DNA of 64,000 bases. Origin: Anaspis maculata (lineage: Eukaryota > Arthropoda > Insecta > Coleoptera > Scraptiidae). A program made the position numbers and the translations under genes. Below the pieces are notes generated by a model, which was not told the origin of the DNA, did not search any database, and saw only the letters and a program-made list of their open reading frames with translations. Shown here in pieces: positions 60,136 to 64,000 of the stretch. Position 1 is the stretch's first letter, and each line of letters begins with the position of its first letter. The stretch is taken from positions 60,261,416 through 60,325,415 of the forward strand of contig OX421966.1 of NCBI GenBank assembly GCA_949128115.1. Direction: 5' to 3'.

Positions 60136-61779
60136 GATTCCCCCCTAAAATCCAGCTTGTATGCATCTTGTATGCAGCAGGTTGTATTAGTCAAGGACGG
60201 AGGCTGAAGGAGTCCAATTACAACTGCATGTTTTTAACATTGGGGTAAACATGGAATGAAATAAAAATCTATCTATCATGTTTTTGAAGGATAATCAGCC
60301 CCTTGATCACCTCAAGATTCTGGTAACTAACACTACAGAAATCAAAACCATGAGTAACAGACAAGCCAGATTAGAATAACTAATTAGATTCATGGCAATA
60401 TGTAATAATGTTATGAATGGCTATATTCTTGGCTTTGCCATTCTAACCCGTCTGTTAGAAAGAGTTAGGTTAAAAAAAAAATGACCCTCATCATCATCGT
60501 ATGAGTCAAGGAATACTGGGTTTTCGCTTAGTAGACTGTTCCTGAATTACCTTGTGTTTAACGTATCAAAACTCAGCTCGATGATCGATAAAATCGATTT
60601 AGTCTCTCCACATCAAAGTTACGGCAATAGCAAAAAAATCACATTTCAAAACTGTTGATTGTGATTATTTTTGGAAAAACATTTTTCATTTCATGTAAAA
60701 GGATCGGGCCCTGTCGGCAAAAAACCTTCAAGATCGTAAAATTATCAAAAGGTCTGCTAACGTCATGTACTCGTCCTGGTGTCCCGTCGAGCTCTTCAGC
60801 GATAGTTTATATCAGTACAAAAAAAAACTTGGAAAAAAGGACATTTTCTCCCTCAATCAGAGAACTCAAAACTTCCATATCTACCAAAATCAAGATTCGT
60901 ATAGAAACAGGCCAGAGTTCCATCTTCATGGATCATCGAACTAGAGTGGTATAGAAGTGGAGTAATACAAAGCCAGGTTTCTCATCGAAAAGCAAAGATA
61001 AAAGTACGAGTAGAGAGAGAAGAGGGCGACTGAATCAAGTCTCATTACCTGTAATTACAGAGGAGGTAATTACGACGTCGGTAATTAGACCGGTCCTACC
61101 GCTCTACAGTACACTCTTTAGGGTACGACGCCGGGTGCTATAGAGACGTGATATGGGTCAGGATCCTGAAACCGAGCTCATTAATTATTGAGGTAATTAC
61201 TAGAGAGGTAATAACACCCTGAGAGTATGTGCACACCAGTTTTACCGTTGCGAGCTTGAACCCGCGGTTTACCTGGACCCTCGCTTTCCTCCTCCTCCTC
61301 CTCTTCATGCCTACCGCTGCAGGTGCAAGCAGAGGCAGTGGTAGGTGAGCGTGCCAACACGCTTTCTCAGTCGAACCTTCGTCGTTTCCATTTGTTCTGC
61401 GGTTGAAGGAGCGAGATGGAGCGTACGGGTCGCGTTCCCTCCTCGTGTACATAGCTCCACCGATGCAAGCCTCTAGAGACAATGGCAGGTGCATGTGCCA
61501 TCGTGTCTTCTCAGTCGAACCTCCTCCGACACCGTTTGCGCTATATTGGTAAGAGCGAGATGAAGCGCTGCCATCCTCTTAACACAGCTCGACCAAGCGC
61601 ACAGCGGTAGGTCTTCTCCTCTCGCGCTCGGTTCTACCTGCTCTGCACGGCACAAAACCGCCGGATCGTGTTTTATGGCTGCTTCCAATCGAACATGCGA
61701 AGGAGTCACAAAGGTAGGTCCTTCGCAAGGTCCTGATGGTCGGAGGTCCTTGCACATATTGGGGGCATGAGCGCTGCAT

Positions 61780-61812
<33 letters not shown>

Positions 61813-62110
61813 ATTTCGCTCCCACATCTCTGTCTATCATCCTATGCAGTGGTGGCCCGGCCAAACGCAGAGGTTTGAGAGAGAACCATGTGCTGTGCTC
61901 TTACTTACCTATAGAGAGGCGCACAACGTTTTAAAAAAATTAGATGAGGTACCTAATTTTTCTGAGATGAGGTACCTAATTTTTCTATATGACCGCTACG
62001 TCGCAATGTTTTAATCATAGCAAGGAGGGAGAATATGAAATAGATATGGAAGCAGAGGTTTGAGAGAGAACCGTGTTAGATAGGCTATTAAATTTTTGGT
62101 ATGTTAATTT
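60136..62110. other. no gene supported; possible terminal region of the Polinton
   Basis: 60136-60950 shows nothing I can defend. 61040-61215 has clustered ggtaattac motifs. 61320-61620 is a diverged tandem repeat: tctcagtcgaacct at 61365 and 61509, period 144 bp. (GA)n fills 61781-61810. gcagaggtttgagagagaac occurs at 61869 and 62053, and gatgaggtacctaatttttc twice in tandem near 61944-61985. Polintons often carry tandem repeats near their long terminal repeats, but I cannot locate the terminus. Confidence 0.4.
61781..61810 (+). repeat. (GA)n microsatellite
   Basis: About fifteen uninterrupted GA dinucleotides. Confidence 0.95.
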
Positions 62111-62134
62111 TAAATAAAAATCAGAATTTTCTCA

Positions 62135-62150
62135 TTTATTATGCTTTATT
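62135..62150 (-). terminator. polyadenylation signals for the ATPase gene
   Basis: AATAAA occurs twice on the minus strand (complements of 62145-62150 and 62135-62140), 10-25 bases past the ATPase stop codon. Confidence 0.65.
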
Positions 62151-62159
62151 TTTCGTAAA

Positions 62160-62846
62160 TTAATCCAGCATTATGTTTACATCGAACCCGCAGCGGTAGC
62201 GTCCTGAACCTATTTCATCGTCTTTGGAAATCACCACGAATCCAAACTTCCCTCGCCAACACTCCCTACACATATCCTTGAACTTAACAAATGTCATGTC
62301 AGAATTCACATGATCATCATATACATGTCGAAGATTCATTTCATCCTGTCTGAATAATACGAGAAAGTTTGTATTATCACGTACAAGATGTTTTCCTATG
62401 CGCCCATAAGATTGGGATAGATAGAAGGAGTCCACATTCTTATGGCGGCCCATTGCAAAGTATGCTCTGATTTTATCCTGCTTGTCACAGGCAACGTCGT
62501 CGAAAATCATCAGAGAATTATCCAAAGCTTCAGAAGGATCGATTATCGACGTATTATCACTACACGGAAAATATCCCAATCCCTCGATCCCCTCCAAAAC
62601 TTTGCCCAGCATCATATATTTCGGCTGGAAAAGAGATTTTGAGAAAATATACACGTTCTGAAAACGTAATCCGTTCGAATCGAGGATGCAGCTCAAGAGA
62701 GCGTTTGTCTTCCCACACTGGCTCGGCCCGCAGAAAATCGCTCGAATAGAGCTCGGAAATAGCTCTCCATGTCGCCGATTCTTAACGAATCCGGCATTAT
62801 CATGATTTATAACGGGTAATGATAAATCGTGCTTCTCGAATCGCAT
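62160..62846 (-). CDS. FtsK/HerA-type DNA-packaging ATPase (Polinton/adintovirus)
   Basis: The first ATG is at 62846, giving 228 residues. Three further codons upstream are open but start with TTG, not ATG. Walker A GPSQCGKT is at residues 40-47 and Walker B LMIFDDV at 112-118. A later SQSYGRIGKHLVRDNTN segment matches the sensor region of this family. These A32-like ATPases pump viral DNA into capsids, and 228 residues is a normal full length. The gene is intact: no stop or frame break. It diverges from the PLA2 gene across a 66-bp spacer. Together they mark an endogenous Polinton/Maverick or adintovirus-like element. Integrase and DNA polymerase genes are not in the window. Confidence 0.92.
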   Translation of the reverse strand: MRFEKHDLSLPVINHDNAGFVKNRRHGELFPSSIRAIFCGPSQCGKTNALLSCILDSNGLRFQNVYIFSKSLFQPKYMMLGKVLEGIEGLGYFPCSDNTSIIDPSEALDNSLMIFDDVACDKQDKIRAYFAMGRHKNVDSFYLSQSYGRIGKHLVRDNTNFLVLFRQDEMNLRHVYDDHVNSDMTFVKFKDMCRECWRGKFGFVVISKDDEIGSGRYRCGFDVNIMLD

Positions 62847-62912
62847 CGTGATCAAGACTGAAGTGCTGAGTATAAATAAACTCTTTATATCACATTCAAA
62901 TCAGTCAGTCCA
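62847..62912. promoter_or_regulatory. compact divergent promoter, two interleaved TATA-initiator pairs
   Basis: Plus strand: TATAAATA at 62871 and the initiator TCAGTC at 62901-62906, A to TATA 32 bp, then ATG at 62913. Minus strand: TATAAA (complement of 62884-62889) and TCAGTC (complement of 62856-62861), A to TATA 30 bp, then ATG at 62846. TCAGT is the arthropod initiator consensus. The predicted leaders would be only about 10-13 bases. Inference from spacing alone. Confidence 0.6.
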
Positions 62913-63785
62913 ATGCAGGCTTTCAAAGGTGATGGTCTGGTTAATAATATAATAAACAACCTACCGTTCGAACTCCACGTTCCGGGCTATCAATATCTAG
63001 GCCCCGGTACCAAGCTGCATAAGCGGTTGAAACGCGGGGATCCTGGTGTGAACCGATTAGATCAGGCTGCTAGATCCCACGACATATCATATTCGATTTC
63101 GAAAAAGCTGTCTGATCGACATTTATCCGATAAAATTCTAGAGAATCGAGCTTGGGAGATAGTGAAGTCGAAAGACGTTCCGATTGGAGAGAGGACCGCC
63201 GCATGGTTTACCACTAACATCATGAAGGTCAAACGAAAATTGGGCATGGGTGTGCAAAAGAGACGGTTAGATCTCGAGAAGAAGAGAAAGAATGATGCCG
63301 CGGAGCTGGTGAGAAAGAAGGAAAGGGTGAAACAGAGGAAGACAGGTGTCGAGCTGGAAAGGAAGGTTGCATTCCGGAAAGTTCTCATAGATCCGTTGAA
63401 AAAACTCATTCAGCACCATAGAATCCGGAATTCCGAAGATTTAAGAAATATTTCGGAAAAATCCCTTCATGCAGCTCGTCGCATCATTAAAGAAGCCGGA
63501 GGACGGCCGCGTATCAGGACGCCTCGGATATTACCTCTCCCGAAAAGCGGGGGATTCCTACCGCTGATACCTATATTCGCAGCATTATCAGCTGTCGGAG
63601 CTTTAGGCGGAGGTGCTGCTGCGATCACGAAAACAATTCTAGAAGCTAAAGACGGTCGAAAACGTCTTCAAGAAAGTGAACGTCACAACAGGCAAATGGA
63701 GGCCATAGCCATGGGCCGGGGAATCTATTTAAGAAAGCATCGTTCAGGATATGGGATCTTCTGCACTATCGATACAAAAAACTAA
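62913..63785 (+). CDS. PLA2-domain minor capsid-type protein (Polinton/adintovirus)
   Basis: The protein has 290 residues from ATG 62913. Residues about 25-60 hold a parvovirus-VP1-type phospholipase A2 signature: YLGPG (28-32, calcium-binding loop) and the catalytic HD at 56-57 followed by xxY (SHDISYS). Such PLA2 domains in capsid proteins breach endosomal membranes. The middle is strongly basic and probably coiled (about 100-150). A hydrophobic Gly/Ala-rich segment occupies about 213-237. A short Gly-rich basic tail follows (MGRGIYLRKHRSG). The frame is intact. Its last sense codons form a slippery A-AAA-AAC directly before TAA, and the protease lies in the -1 frame. Partner genes are the divergent ATPase and the protease downstream. 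Confidence 0.88.
   Translation: MQAFKGDGLVNNIINNLPFELHVPGYQYLGPGTKLHKRLKRGDPGVNRLDQAARSHDISYSISKKLSDRHLSDKILENRAWEIVKSKDVPIGERTAAWFTTNIMKVKRKLGMGVQKRRLDLEKKRKNDAAELVRKKERVKQRKTGVELERKVAFRKVLIDPLKKLIQHHRIRNSEDLRNISEKSLHAARRIIKEAGGRPRIRTPRILPLPKSGGFLPLIPIFAALSAVGALGGGAAAITKTILEAKDGRKRLQESERHNRQMEAIAMGRGIYLRKHRSGYGIFCTIDTKN
63776..63782 (+). promoter_or_regulatory. candidate -1 ribosomal frameshift site, A-AAA-AAC
   Basis: The seven bases AAAAAAC are phased as X-XXY-YYZ relative to the PLA2 ORF (codons aca, aaa, aac, taa). This is the canonical eukaryotic -1 slippery heptamer. A slip leads into the frame that encodes the protease. No strong stem or pseudoknot is obvious by eye in the next 40 bases. 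An ordinary frameshift mutation, or separate translation of the protease, remains possible. Confidence 0.45.
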
Positions 63786-64000
63786 TAAAGAAGCTGCCCA
63801 AGAGAGCATTAACTGACGCGGATATATTGAAATATGCTGAGGAATTCAATATTCCACATTTTCGAGGAGTATTCATGCGAGATGAGTTAGGTGCTATTAC
63901 ACATCCCGTTCGCAAGCATGAATCAGGCATCGTTAACTTGGATACGTCAGAGGGCGTCGGAACTCATTGGGTAGCTTATCGCAAGAGTCTGAACACCGTA
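63782..64000 (+). CDS. adenain-type cysteine protease, N-terminal part, runs off window
   Basis: The frame that starts one base before the PLA2 stop in -1 phase stays open to the window end (73 codons). It includes a FRGVFMRDELG block and VNLDTSEGVGTHWVAY, the adenovirus-type maturation protease region with the catalytic His at 63965-63967. In adenoviruses this protease cleaves capsid precursors. The catalytic Cys and acidic residue lie beyond the window. The first in-frame ATG is at 63875, about 32 codons in and already inside conserved sequence, so independent initiation would truncate it. Confidence 0.82.

Overview
The window looks like repeat-dense nuclear DNA of an arthropod, most likely an insect. 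The basis is a Polinton/Maverick (adintovirus-like) element, a jockey/R1-type non-LTR retrotransposon, TATA plus TCAGT initiator promoters, many hAT, Tc1/mariner-like and PIF/Harbinger-like miniature elements, and a tRNA-derived SINE. I cannot name the species. Only one piece looks like a host protein-coding exon: 3882-4318 on the minus strand, with an ATG, a 75-codon frame and plausible splice sites. Nearly everything else is mobile or satellite-like DNA.

Layout. 0.1-3.7 kb: two foldback elements and two solo LTRs of one family (4-bp target duplications ATAC and ATAG), the second splitting the tail of an old reverse-transcriptase ORF. 3.9-4.3 kb: host exon. 4.6-9.4 kb: miniature elements and copy 1 of a long dispersed repeat split by a 1.1-kb hAT-type element with an 8-bp duplication. 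9.4-14.6 kb: nearly full-length non-LTR retrotransposon with one frame break in each ORF. 14.6-18.6 kb: copy 2 of the dispersed repeat, whose 3' part forms an ~800-bp-arm inverted repeat. 19.8-22.6 kb: foldback carrying a 147-bp tandem repeat. 24.5-26.3 kb: 1.8-kb near-perfect palindrome with a SINE in one arm. 28.6-32.0 kb: satellite block A. 32.0-35.7 kb: Ty3/gypsy ruins, the integrase part split by a 429-bp hAT-type element. 36.0-37.1 kb: foldback. 38.2-39.9, 52.3-52.7, 53.5-54.5, 55.9-58.6 and 26.4-27.6 kb: copies of one non-autonomous DNA transposon family (termini TATAGTAGGTTCACTTGTAC). 42.1-47.6 kb: satellite block B, itself holding a 1.9-kb insertion and a 230-bp PIF/Harbinger-like element. 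56.1-58.3 kb: 2.1-kb hAT-type element. 58.6-60.1 kb: satellite block C. 62.1-64.0 kb: one part of a Polinton/adintovirus-like element: packaging ATPase (minus), PLA2-domain capsid-type protein (plus) and the start of an adenain-type protease that runs off the window.

Three observations stand out. (1) The PLA2 ORF ends in a correctly phased A-AAA-AAC heptamer directly before its stop, and the protease frame is exactly the -1 frame, with no ATG before its conserved part. (2) The ATPase and PLA2 genes diverge from a 66-bp spacer in which two TATA-initiator promoters interleave. (3) Satellite blocks A and B behave as discrete units: a degenerate array of GAGCCC...CCCTTGTG monomers, bounded by inverted arrays of a GGACAATTC monomer and flanked by direct repeats of about 9-12 bp, as if the whole satellite block had been inserted like a transposon.
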